Positions 11,412 through 20,212 of a stretch of DNA of 64,000 nucleotides are shown here, piece after piece (position 1 is the stretch's first letter; each line of letters starts with the position of its first letter). The notes beneath the pieces are model-generated. The model ran no database searches and was not told the DNA's origin. It saw only the letters and a list, made by a program, of their open reading frames with translations. The translations under genes and the position numbers were made by a program. The stretch comes from Peronospora farinosa (lineage: Eukaryota > Oomycota > Peronosporomycetes > Peronosporales > Peronosporaceae): assembly GCA_947646735.1 (NCBI GenBank), contig CANTFK010000756.1, positions 186,001 to 250,000 of the forward strand, written 5' to 3'.

Positions 11412-12215
11412 TGTCAGACCTAATACTGTTAGGAAACAGGTAAATGCGTTTCTCGCAACGCGACTAAATGTCTTATGACATGTGCAAGATGCAATGGCTG
11501 ATAGTCAAGATAAACAAAAAGAATATGCAGAAAGCATGCGAAAGGCAGAAGTTGTATTAATGATTATGAGGTCGGAGACCAAGTATTACTTAATGCTAAA
11601 AACCTACCTACCAATGTAGTATCCGCTGTCTTTAAGACGAAGTTGCGTCCGCGCTTTATCGGACCCTTTAAGGTCATTGCCAAGAAAGGCACAGCGTATA
11701 CGCTTAACTTACCGCGCAAATTGCGTAGACATCCTGTGTTCTATGTCGCCATGCTAAAACCTTATCGGGATCCGTCCCAAATAGACGCTAAGGCGCTCGC
11801 GCCGGGCCCATTGGCATTGTCGCGGGACGGAGCATCTGCACCAACAAGTCAAGTTGACCCTGCATTCGGGTCCGACTCTCTTCCAGGGACTCAAGCCGGG
11901 AGTTCATCGTCTGCCTCTCCTCACGAAGGGTCAGCACCTCTTGAACAAGCTCGGCATGAGCTTGTGCCGGTACACCGGCCTCCTCCGGTTTTGCTTGATG
12001 GACAGGGGAACCTTCAGTTCCATGTTGAACGTCTTCTGTGGAAGCGTCGCCGCCATGGTCAAAATCAGTATCTGGTGAAGTGGCGGGGATATCCCGAGTC
12101 GTGAAACTCATAGGAGTTCGAGGTTCCCCTTCGGCAGGATAGCCCATACGCCGTGGACGTTTTTGAGCGTCGTGCGCAGGGTCAACCTGTTGGCGATGAC
12201 GTTTCTCACCAGTAA
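11412..12215 (+). pseudogene. pol: pol of element A, part 4: integrase C-term and chromodomain
   Basis: After frame changes the integrase tail (RPRFIGPFKVIAKKGTAYTL, a GPY/F module) runs from 11643. A linker of about 100 residues leads to a chromodomain: FHVERLLWKRRRHGQ, YLVKWRGYPES. Two codons expected to be Trp are TGA and TAG (12102-12116), so the domain is cut. The frame then runs to TAA at 12213. Chromodomains steer integration to modified histones. The linker overlaps the antisense frame 11788-13080 on the other strand. Confidence 0.83.
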
Positions 12216-13080
12216 TGGTGGGTGTAGGCGAGTTAGCGGCCTCGGCCTGACGTGAACTCGCGGCTACAGGTGTAGCCGAAATATTGGGATGCTGGGTAGC
12301 AGACGCATAATGCGTTCGTTGGGATTTCCCCGGGCCTTCAATTTAGCGTAATCGTAACGCATCTTCCTCTCAAGTCGAATATCCGCCACATCGGCGCTTG
12401 CCCGTAGGGCCCACATGCTGCTTAAACGTCGCGCATAATGCGCCCAGCGGCTGAAAGCCGTGTCTTCTTCGTCCTCGTTTTCCCCCGCGAACAGAAGGAT
12501 GGGAACACCCTTATGGGAGGGACTGGCGCACCGCGCACTTGCCTATTAAGGCGTGCCAAGTATTGGCTTTGAGTAGTGATATGGGGCTCCAGATATCGTT
12601 GTCGAAGTGCCGTGCGTGTGGCAACATCCTCAGGTGAAATGGCATCAGGCCCAATGGTCCAACCAGAAAGGGAATGCCCAGATGATTCCTTAAGGCGTTT
12701 TCCACCGTAGGTGGTTTGAACCTGTACTGTCGGTGGTCCTGAAGTCTCTCCATATTCTTCGTCCGGCGCTTGACGCCTTCCTCTTGGTCGATGGTCTGCT
12801 GTTGCTTCTCGTCGGGTGGGTTGGTAACCGTTACCGTTGATGATACGTCAGGCGGGTCACGTAACGCTGTTAGCGCATCTGCTGCACCACGTTCAGGGAA
12901 CGGATTCGGTGCATGAAGAGTGTCATCTTCACCCGTGAGGGTGGCTAAAGGGGACCCATCGGGTCCCACAAAGACGGTGTCACTTTCGTAATCAACCGCT
13001 TCGTCAAGGTCGTCCTCAATGAGGTCCCTAAGAGTCTGTGACTCACTGCCGGGAGGCGTCATGTTGTGTGCCGAGAACAA
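11788..13080 (-). pseudogene. Antisense open frame of element A, between pol and 3' LTR
   Basis: Reverse-strand coding potential in three adjoining frames: 13080-12511, about 12510-12305, and about 12310-11788. It begins with an acidic region (DLIEDDLDEAVDYES), has a compact middle (HFDNDIWSPISLL, SRWAHYARRLSSMW) and ends in a predicted coiled coil (LREERQTMNSRLESLEESRT). The coiled coil lies opposite the pol linker before the chromodomain. E1, E2 and C have a reverse-strand frame at the same place. No known domain is recognised. Two frame shifts make this copy a pseudogene if it was ever expressed. Confidence 0.55.
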
Positions 13081-13161
13081 ACCGTGAGGTTTTAAAAGTT
13101 CGCTAAAGCACTACCTCTATGAGGAAAGATGTCGAGTGACATTCTATGGGAACGTCAGTCT

Positions 13162-13173
13162 GGTGGGGGAGGG
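13162..13173 (+). other. Polypurine tract of element A
   Basis: GGTGGGGGAGGG ends exactly at the 3' LTR start. It is the expected primer for plus-strand DNA synthesis. Confidence 0.75.
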
Positions 13174-13811
13174 TGTAACGGGGTTACACGACGGTTGTAG
13201 CGTCTTTCCGAGAGTTTACGCTTAAACTATCCTTTGTATTGCATATAATGCATTATTATACTTCTCGTTAGAGAGGTATTAAATATGAGCGTTAAGATAC
13301 GGTATTCGGTAATACCGTATCTTACCGATTAGGATTCGATAAATCGATAACGCTCCATTAAGTACATCATACACAGATGTTAAGACGATACGTCGTTCAA
13401 TAGCAAAGTCTGCATATAATAACTACTATTATAGTAATTAATCTAGTGTAGTGTACTTAGAGTAGGACTATTCATAAAATCTTATAGCATAAATAAAAAT
13501 CAGTTCTCATGTTGATTAAGATCGCAAGTCGTTCTGGCTTGTTCTCTTATGCACTTCGTGCGTTGGTTCTCTAAACCTCTAAGCTTCTAGCTTGCTCTTG
13601 CACTCTGTGCGTTGGTTCTCTGAACCTTAAGCTTATTGCTTGCTGACTAAGAGTCCCTCCTACTTCCTTAGAAGAGGGTGACTTTAACGTCGAATACTTA
13701 GTTCCTTAGAACTAAGTGGCTTTTAGCCTTAACTCTATTTAGTTCTCTCGAACTAAGAGGCTTCCAGCCGAAAGTCTTCCTCTGGCTAAAGAGCTGTGCA
13801 GCTCCGCTACA
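13174..13811 (+). repeat. 3' LTR of element A
   Basis: Matches the 5' LTR (6054-6693) with several dozen substitutions and small indels, concentrated in the last 250 bp. It ends CCGCTACA and is followed by the right target duplication TGGAC. Confidence 0.93.
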
Positions 13812-13816
13812 TGGAC
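13812..13816. repeat. Target site duplication TGGAC, right copy of element A
   Basis: Identical to 6049-6053. The host gag-pol reading of element B continues right after it. Confidence 0.92.
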
Positions 13817-14837
13817 TTATTGCCAGGCGAGTCTAGGAGGTACTGGAAATACCACGCCCCTAATAAATGGTTCAGGCAAGCGAAAGCCTCTGGAAAGGTC
13901 AACTACGACCATGCAAATTTGTTGTTCGATACTGGTGCCGAGATATCCATTCTAGATATCGCCTTTGCTCGTAAGATAGGCTGCATAATTGATGCAAGTG
14001 AACGACAAGAAAGTATTGGCATTGGAGAATCCGTATATACGCACTCGCATCAAGGTCACTCTGAATGGGAACTTGGTGTACATATTTTTAAGGTGTGGGT
14101 AGGCCCTATGGTAGGCCAAGATGCAATTTTGGGGATGGACTTCATGGTCCCAGCCGGTATCCGGTTAGAATTGGCCGACGGAACCCTTTGTCTCCCCGAT
14201 GAAGTTAGGTCGGTATGTACAGATATCCGTTGGAGGATGAACGGAAGTGCCTCTCAAATTGTCGATTTCAGAATAGTGGAATTTGTGGGTCACGAGAGGC
14301 GAACGATGGGTGACCACCTTGATCGAAGGGATAGGGCGTCGACAGATTTTAAAGATAACCAACGTCAGCCCTCGCCCCTTCACATTGCACGAAGATACCA
14401 AGATAGGTATGTGGTTGACCGGGGATCAAGTTCCGAGAACGTCAGGGTTTGTCTCGGTGGGCTCTCGAAGATATGCGGAATGGCTAAATCTGGCTTATGA
14501 ATCTACCACTGACCAAGTCGACCATCAGGTTGACCCATCGGAAGAGGAAGAGGAGCCACTAGTGGAGATACCAGAGTATAAGACTCCGTCACACATCTTA
14601 CAGCGACCAGCGGCCCCAGCCTCAATGATGAATATGACACACCAACCGGTACCCGACAGAGAAGAACAACCGTGCGAAGAGAAGGTGAATTGGAAGGAAG
14701 CCAAACTGGTAGACTTGTTACAGGCAGATGACCAGGTGTGTTCTTTCGAGAGTGGGGAACTTTGGGCCGAGGACATAAGACAAGGGTGGGCGGTCATACC
14801 GGAAGTGGATACCGGTACAAATTACATCTGTGAGTAA
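13817..14837 (+). pseudogene. Protease region of element B
   Basis: The retropepsin active site is in NLLFDTGAEISILDIAFARK, followed by GQDAILGMDFMVPAGIRLEL. The same arrangement is seen in element C (GMNFMVPAGIRLDLADGS). The first frame ends at 14500 and a second, overlapping frame (14283-14837) carries RQILKITNVSPRPFTLHEDT and an acidic tail, so there is one frame shift near 14300. It belongs to the gag that ends at 6053 on the other side of element A. No RT follows. Confidence 0.8.
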
Positions 14838-16308
14838 TGACTTGGAACTAAGTTTAATGAGGTGACAATCGATCAAAAGCTTGCTGGTATTTGTCAGTAG
14901 TTCTTGCATAAGGGAAAAGCATGCAATATTCAAAAGTGTTCAATGCTACACAATTGCTTCAACAATGTGAATATACATGGACCTGGTGGCGCTTACTGTT
15001 AGTGAGCCATGCTGAGAAGAAAATAGATGTGAAAGGCGTCTATCTCACTAAGAACTTATCCATTGACAACCATTAAGAATACCTCAGTAAAAAGTTTACA
15101 CAACAGCAAACGTTCATGGTAGAGATGGCAGCGGAGGCGAGTTTACGACGCAATTCGGTTTTGGTTGGTCCAATGGTGTAATTCTTACTGTCCTCACCAA
15201 GTATCAGACGAAGTAGACGAAACCGATGAGACGTCGATTCTGGCAACACGCAATGTAATGCTGAACCGTGTGCTGAAACGGGTTGAGGTTAATGAGTAGG
15301 CTGCGCACTTAATGCCATTTGATACAAAACATGCGTATTTCCTACGCAAAAAGCCTATCGAGCACTACTTATAATATGGCTTTGCTCTACCTAGTCATTT
15401 TCAATGACACCAGAAATAGTAAGTAATAAATAGTGTGGATTGATGTTGCCTCTGCGGCGGAGAGATCCTAAATGATTAACCAGAGAAGGCGTCTGCGTGA
15501 AGGCATACTAGCGGGTGCTACTATGATATCAAGCTTCGAATAAACATTGTCGAAAGCGGGTAGCAAAAAAACACTAGAGTTCCTGCTTGAATGAGTTAGC
15601 AGGGTTCTCCTGGAAAACCGCAGACAGAACAAAAAGTGTCATGGAACGGATTCTGCCTGCAACTTGTTTTCCTATCCGTCTTACTCATAATAACGAAAGA
15701 ATCGACCGATAACACCAGGCGTGAGTTCTGAAACTCGAGAAGGGAGTCTCTCGAGTAAAACAGTCATTTCCTAGACTGTCGCGGATAGAGCAGCTCTTTG
15801 TTCTATTCAAAAACTTGATTTTGGAAAGAGACAGTAAAACTTAAGGAATGAGCATGTGCCGCAAGTGTGTACCTCTCAATCTTCCCGATGACATTGAGCA
15901 AGGGTTGCCGTGATAAAGCAAATATTTCATCAGTCCGAAGATTTGGCTCATTTTCTCGTCTACCTTACAAAAAACAGGGCCGTATTTCTTGACACGGAGA
16001 GATTCCGTGGAGACGGTCAGGGATCTCGGGTTCAAATTGGGCAACTTGGATCGGAGCATAACGCGGTGATCGACAATCGGAACACACATGATGAGAACGC
16101 CGTCAAAAATGTAACTGTGTTACTATTCACTGCATTATTACGGAATTTACAAAGATGTATGGTATTGAGGCCTCACTTACTAGCAATTCATTTCCAATTG
16201 ACGTCAGTTTGTGCAAGAAACAGAATTAAGGAATTCAAAAAAAGCTATTGTTAAGAGCACACTTCGTATGCAACTTCGGCACACACATTCATCGTGAAGC
16301 TGCGCAAC
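14838..16308. other. Unassigned sequence after element B
   Basis: No open frame above about 115 codons and none with a recognisable domain. A perfect 8-bp stem hairpin lies at 15733-15756 (ACTCGAGA, loop, TCTCGAGT). A forward frame of 114 codons at 15910-16254 has no family I know. The stretch may be decayed retroelement or intergenic sequence. Confidence 0.5.
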
Positions 16309-17558
16309 TTAGACAGGACAGCCCACCTTACGCAGTAAAGGATTACCCTTCGTCGTCGAATTCGTAGATGGCTTCTCCATGTTCGGGTTCTCCGGAACAC
16401 CTTGATCATTCTGATCATACACATTTTTCTTCTCCAACTTCTCCTTCGTCACCTTCTCCTGCTGCTCCTTCGTCTCTTTCTCCTGCTGCTCCATCGTCAC
16501 CTTCTCCTGCTGCTCCTTCGTCTCCTTCTGGTGCTGCTCCATCGTCACCTTCTCCTGCTGCTCCTTCGTCTCCTTCTGGTGCTGCTCCATCGTCACCTTC
16601 TCCTCTCTCCTTCGTCTCTTTCTCCTTGCTCCTCGTCACCTTCTCCTCTCTCCTTCGTCTCTTTCTCCTGCTGCTCCATCGTCACCTTCTCCTGCTGCTC
16701 CTTCGTCTCTTTCTCCTGCTGCTCCATCGTCACCTTCTCCTGCTGCTCCTTCGTCTCCTTCTGGTGCTGCTCCATCGTCACCTTCTCCTGCTGCTCCTTC
16801 GTCTCTTTCTCCTGCTGCTCCATCGTCACCTTCTCCTGCTGCTCCTTCGTCTCCTTCTGGTGCTGCTCCATCGTCACCTTCTCCTGCTGCTCCTTCGTCT
16901 CTTTCTCCTGCTGCTCCATCGTCACCTTCTCCTGCTGCTCCTTCGTCTCCTTCTGGTGCTGCTCCATCGTCACCTTCTCCTGCTGCTCCTTCGTCTCCTT
17001 CTGGTGCTGCTCCATCGTCACCTTCTCCTGCTGCTCCTTCGTCTCTTTCTCCTGCTGCTCCATCGTCACCTTCTCCTGCTGCTCCTTCGTCTCCTTCTGG
17101 TGCTGCTCCATCGTCACCTTCTCCTGCTGCTCCGTTGTCACCTTCTCCTGCTGCTCCTTCGTCACCTTCTCCTGCTGCTCCTTCTTCTCTTTCTCCATAT
17201 CATCCTTCTTTGCATTGCCTTCCTGCTTCTCCTCCCCAGTATTGCCGCCCTGGCCAATCTGTGCGTAAACCTGGGTTACAGAGACCTCTTGCTCGCTCTT
17301 CTTGGTATCGTCCTGGATGTTTTGGGCGAACATTGTCCCCTGAAAGGTGTTCGCTTCAGTCTGGACCGTCAGGTCAACAGCACCGAAACCGCCGCCTTCA
17401 CCCAGTTTGCGCTGCGTGGTCTCTGCGACGCTGTGGGTCTTGGCATTATTGGTGTTTCTGCTTGGAGTCATCGAGCCCGATGCGGCATCAGTGAGCGACA
17501 CAGCTGAAGCGGCAATCGCTGCAGCGAGTGCGTGAGCAATGATGCGTGAAAGTTGCAT
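16309..17558 (-). pseudogene. Secreted protein with 16-residue charged repeats, frame-broken
   Basis: The ATG at 17558 opens MQLSRIIAHALAAAIAASAV, a typical signal peptide with likely cleavage after LTDA. An N-terminal domain of about 100 residues follows (contains TTQRKLGEGGGFGAVDL), then many copies of a Lys/Glu/Gln repeat of the type VTMEQHQKETKEQQEK. The main frame ends at 16593 after 321 codons. Two 2-bp losses and one 3-bp loss between 16600 and 16660 shift the frame; beyond them the repeat resumes and ends in KEKLEKKNVYDQNDQGVPEN and a tail to 16309. Whether the shift is real or an assembly fault in the repeat is unknown. It could be a secreted effector or a wall-associated protein; no RXLR-dEER pair is clear. 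Confidence 0.65.
16420..17195 (-). repeat. 48-bp coding tandem repeat
   Basis: About fourteen units of 48 bp, each encoding 16 residues on the reverse strand, alternating EQHQKETKEQQEKVTM and EQQEKETKEQQEKVTM. On the forward strand the same DNA reads CACCTTCTCCTGCTGCTCC over and over. Because stop codons are absent in all frames of the repeat, forward-strand frames also stay open here (Leu-rich and Ala/Pro/Ser-rich); these are not genes. Confidence 0.9.
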
Positions 17559-17916
17559 ACTTGCAATAAAAAGCTTGAGGTGGTTGGTAGTATTGGATAT
17601 GGGCTTTCAATGAAGCAAACGTTATTTGCGGAAGTTGGCAAATTGCGGAATGAGCTTCAAATGCTCGCATGCTCGAAGGCGAAGGGAGGGCTTGGAAAGG
17701 AAGCAAAGGCCAAGGGCTCCTTTTACTCTCGAGCTCACAGTAAGTATTGCATCAAAATTCTACCGAGTCTTTTGTTCAGAAAAAGGGGCTCGTCGTCTCG
17801 ACGCAGGAATGTTTTTCCGGAATTTGCTCTATTCTGACAGAGACGCTGCTTCGATTTGACTCTCTCTTTTGCTTTTGGTGTGGTCAAATCCAATACTTGT
17901 CGTCGTGTTAACTTGC

Positions 17917-17940
17917 ATTCTCAATGGCAACATTGAGAAT
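17917..17940. repeat. 10-bp perfect hairpin
   Basis: ATTCTCAATG, loop GCAA, CATTGAGAAT. It resembles the short hairpins tiled through the E elements, but no element is recognised around it. Confidence 0.7.
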
Positions 17941-18000
17941 ACTGCTGGAATACATTCCAAGCGGTTACGAGTCCTAGATTCGATATTTTGAGATAATCTA

Positions 18001-18151
18001 CCCGATCGCCAGGAATTACACATTTCTAACAAACAAATTGTTTCGTCTTGTGAGAAGACGGAATTACACATCTCTAGCAAACATATTGTTTCGTCTTCTC
18101 AGACTACGAAACAATATGTTTGCTAGAGATGTGTAATTCCTGGCGATCGGG
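18001..18151. repeat. 35-bp perfect inverted repeat with duplicated left arm
   Basis: Positions 18060-18094 are the exact reverse complement of 18106-18140, with an 11-nt spacer. An older, diverged left arm lies at 18015-18047, and the outer CCCGATCGCCAGG at 18001 pairs with CCTGGCGATCGGG at 18139-18151. Transcribed, it would form a strong hairpin. No target duplication or transposase is visible. It could be a small-RNA precursor or a foldback remnant. Confidence 0.8.
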
Positions 18152-19541
18152 TGTTGATGCGATAGTCCTGTTTGTTATGCGACGGCACTGAGCTGTACGT
18201 AGACATCCTGTTTTTTTATGTCTGTGTGGCGTCGCGGTGCAGTCTTTATGGACGTCCCAGATGGAAGGTGCATTTGGCAAGTGTCTCTGATTGATGCGGT
18301 TTCAATAGTTGCTGATATTTGTAGTGGGGACCGTTCCGCAATGAACGAGTGTTGCTACTTCAATTGTGGTCTGCAATCGCGAGGGCCGCATTGATTGCCT
18401 CTTTGTCAGGATTTCAAGTTTCTCGCTTAATGGCGCTACATGTATTGAAATGGAAGGTCGATCGCTAGTTGTAAAGGCTCTTTGTAAAGGCACTGCGAAG
18501 CTGCTCGCACTCTCTACATTCCTGCCGAAATTTTGCCTGAGCTTGGGATTTGGTGGCTATACGATGTATGACGTTCCTCGTCACTTCGTACGGTTAGTCT
18601 ATGCACCAATCGCACGAAGGTATCCGACGTATGACGCAAAGGTATCCATACTTCGACGCGTCGACGGTTCTGCTTCAAAGTAGACCTCCTATTACGAATC
18701 ATTTTTACATGCTGATTCTTGATACAGATTCGTTTCCCAAGGCTGGTTCATGATTTATGAATCATGATTCGAATCCATGAATTATGATTCAAATTCATGA
18801 AACAAATATATAGTTCGCTAACTGAATAATGATTTTATAAAAACAACTAATTGAGATAGACGAACTTGCTCCTGATACCACTCACACAATGGTGCCATGA
18901 ACATCTAGGCCATTCCTGCCATTAGTGCCCTTTCAGGAAAAGCTTATTTTCCGAAAGGAGAGTTGTGAGGTGGAACGAAAGCTCAGTGTCCGGTCGGTCA
19001 ACTGAGGTACTTGAACAATTTTACAGGAAAAAGGGCTTCCTTCAGGTGAAATAATCCTTTCAAATAGTTATTAACTAGTTCTGAGTACATCATTTGTTTT
19101 GTTGGGAGTAAAAATGTGGTGATCAAAAAGCTCTAGTCAATAAAATTATATATTACTGTACAGTATATGATTCATGAATCAGATTAATGAATAATAAATC
19201 TGAATAGGTTCAAAGTAACGCAGAAAAGAACGGCATCTGTATGATTATCTTAACGCCAAAAAAGCTTATATTCTCGACAGGGACCCACAATTACGTTGCT
19301 ACCGGTACCGTCCCTACGTAATGATGCTCAACTTGGGTTCTTAGCTTTTTTGGTCAGAAAAAGTATTCACAAGCTTTTTGAAGGCCTTTTCGCCCTCACC
19401 ATTCCTAAGCAATTGACGACTTTTCCACGTATACTGTACAAACTTATTAGTAGCCTGTTGAGGTTGAAGAACGACTCTTTCTTTACGTGCCTATCACTAC
19501 GATACCGGTACAAACACCATCCGTGAATTATGCCTTAGAAG
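18152..19541. other. AT-rich intergenic region
   Basis: No convincing gene. A forward frame of 105 codons (18366-18683) has no family I recognise. From about 18745 to 18805 and near 19170 the palindromic word ATTCATGAAT or close variants recur (GATTCGAATCCATGAATTA and similar), separated by 10-20 bp. A forward frame at 19296-19526 (76 codons) is likewise unsupported. Confidence 0.5.
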
Positions 19542-19612
19542 GTGGGTCACATCGATGCGCCTCTATTAAGTTGAAGGTCTAAGGTACCACGTACATTTTA
19601 GATCTTCCCGTT
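19542..19612 (+). repeat. Short repeat found left of both E copies
   Basis: GGTCTAAGGTACCACGTAC and its surroundings (about 70 bp, ending GATCTTCCCGTT) match 44340-44412, which directly abuts the 5' LTR of E2. Here about 95 bp separate it from the LTR of E1. It is therefore not part of the E family itself. Confidence 0.7.
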
Positions 19613-19706
19613 AAGTATCATATACTTACCGGACTCGTGTAACTATTAGCCCGTTTTACCATCGCCATTTTAATACTATTTTTGAATTTTTGTAAAACCT
19701 CGAAAT

Positions 19707-20165
19707 TGTAACGGGGTGAGCCCGTTACATCATATTGATACTTATATGAAGTGTCAATAAAAATATTATTATAACTAATAATATTTTGACAATATTACCT
19801 TTTCTTATAATTTTGTTCCCAGATCTCCTTGAAGTTGGAGATGCCCTCTCATTGGTCGATATGGGCCATTATATCAACCAACGCGCTGACCAATGACCGA
19901 TGGACGCGCGCAATGAGTGGGGGGCAAGTTGTCAACATACATAGTTGTAGTTTGATATAGTTAACATAGGTTATAACAGATTAGTTTTATTGGACAGTTA
20001 ACTACATTAAATACAGTTTTCTTTTCCTTCTCAACTAAGCGTGTGTTTAGTTGATAAGCTTCCTCTGCTCACGTGTACGTGAGGTAATTGAGGCACCTGC
20101 TTTCACTGTAATCAGTGAAAGTAGACTATACTGAAATCAGTATAGTCGGAGGGTGCCCCATTACA
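19707..20165 (+). repeat. 5' LTR of E1
   Basis: 459 bp, from TGTAACGGGGTGAGCCCG to GGTGCCCCATTACA. The U5 part carries perfect hairpins: TTTCACTG/CAGTGAAA and GACTATACTG/CAGTATAGTC, each with a 4-nt loop. Confidence 0.93.
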
Positions 20166-20167
20166 CC

Positions 20168-20178
20168 TAGTAGCACTT
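20168..20178 (+). other. Primer binding site of E1
   Basis: TAGTAGCACTT, one base different from the TGGTAGCACTT of E2 and A. The A at the second position would weaken pairing with the tRNA CCA end. Confidence 0.55.
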
Positions 20179-20212
20179 CGTGGTCCGTTCAGCGACCACC
20201 GCACCACCCGCT

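Larger units (their letters stand above)
6054..13811 (+). mobile_element. Ty3/Gypsy chromodomain element A, full length but defective
   Basis: Complete structure: 640-bp 5' LTR, tRNA primer site, gag, protease-RT-RNase H-integrase-chromodomain, antisense open frame, polypurine tract, 638-bp 3' LTR, flanked by TGGAC on both sides. The two LTRs differ at several dozen positions, so insertion is older than for E2 or C. Pol has an in-frame TAA, at least three frame shifts and two stop codons in the chromodomain, so the copy is not autonomous. It is related to the E family: LTRs start TGTAACGGGG and the primer site is the same. Confidence 0.93.
2353..14837 (+). mobile_element. Ty3/Gypsy element B, 5' part only, split by element A
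   Basis: An old forward-strand element of the same group as element C. It has a 5' LTR (2353-3342), a frame-broken gag (3343-6053) and a protease region (13812-14837). Element A sits between gag and protease; removing A and one TGGAC copy makes the reading continuous across the junction. No reverse transcriptase, integrase or 3' LTR is visible downstream, so B ends as a truncated fragment near 14837. It also interrupts the LWY satellite on its left. Confidence 0.75.

Noticed and set aside
16368..17507. Long forward-strand frames rich in Leu or in Ala-Pro-Ser
   Set aside because: They are produced by the 48-bp repeat, which lacks stops in several frames. The reverse strand has an ATG, signal peptide and non-repetitive ends.
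18366..18683. 105-codon forward frame as a gene
   Set aside because: No domain, no signal peptide, no intron or promoter support, in a region without other genes.
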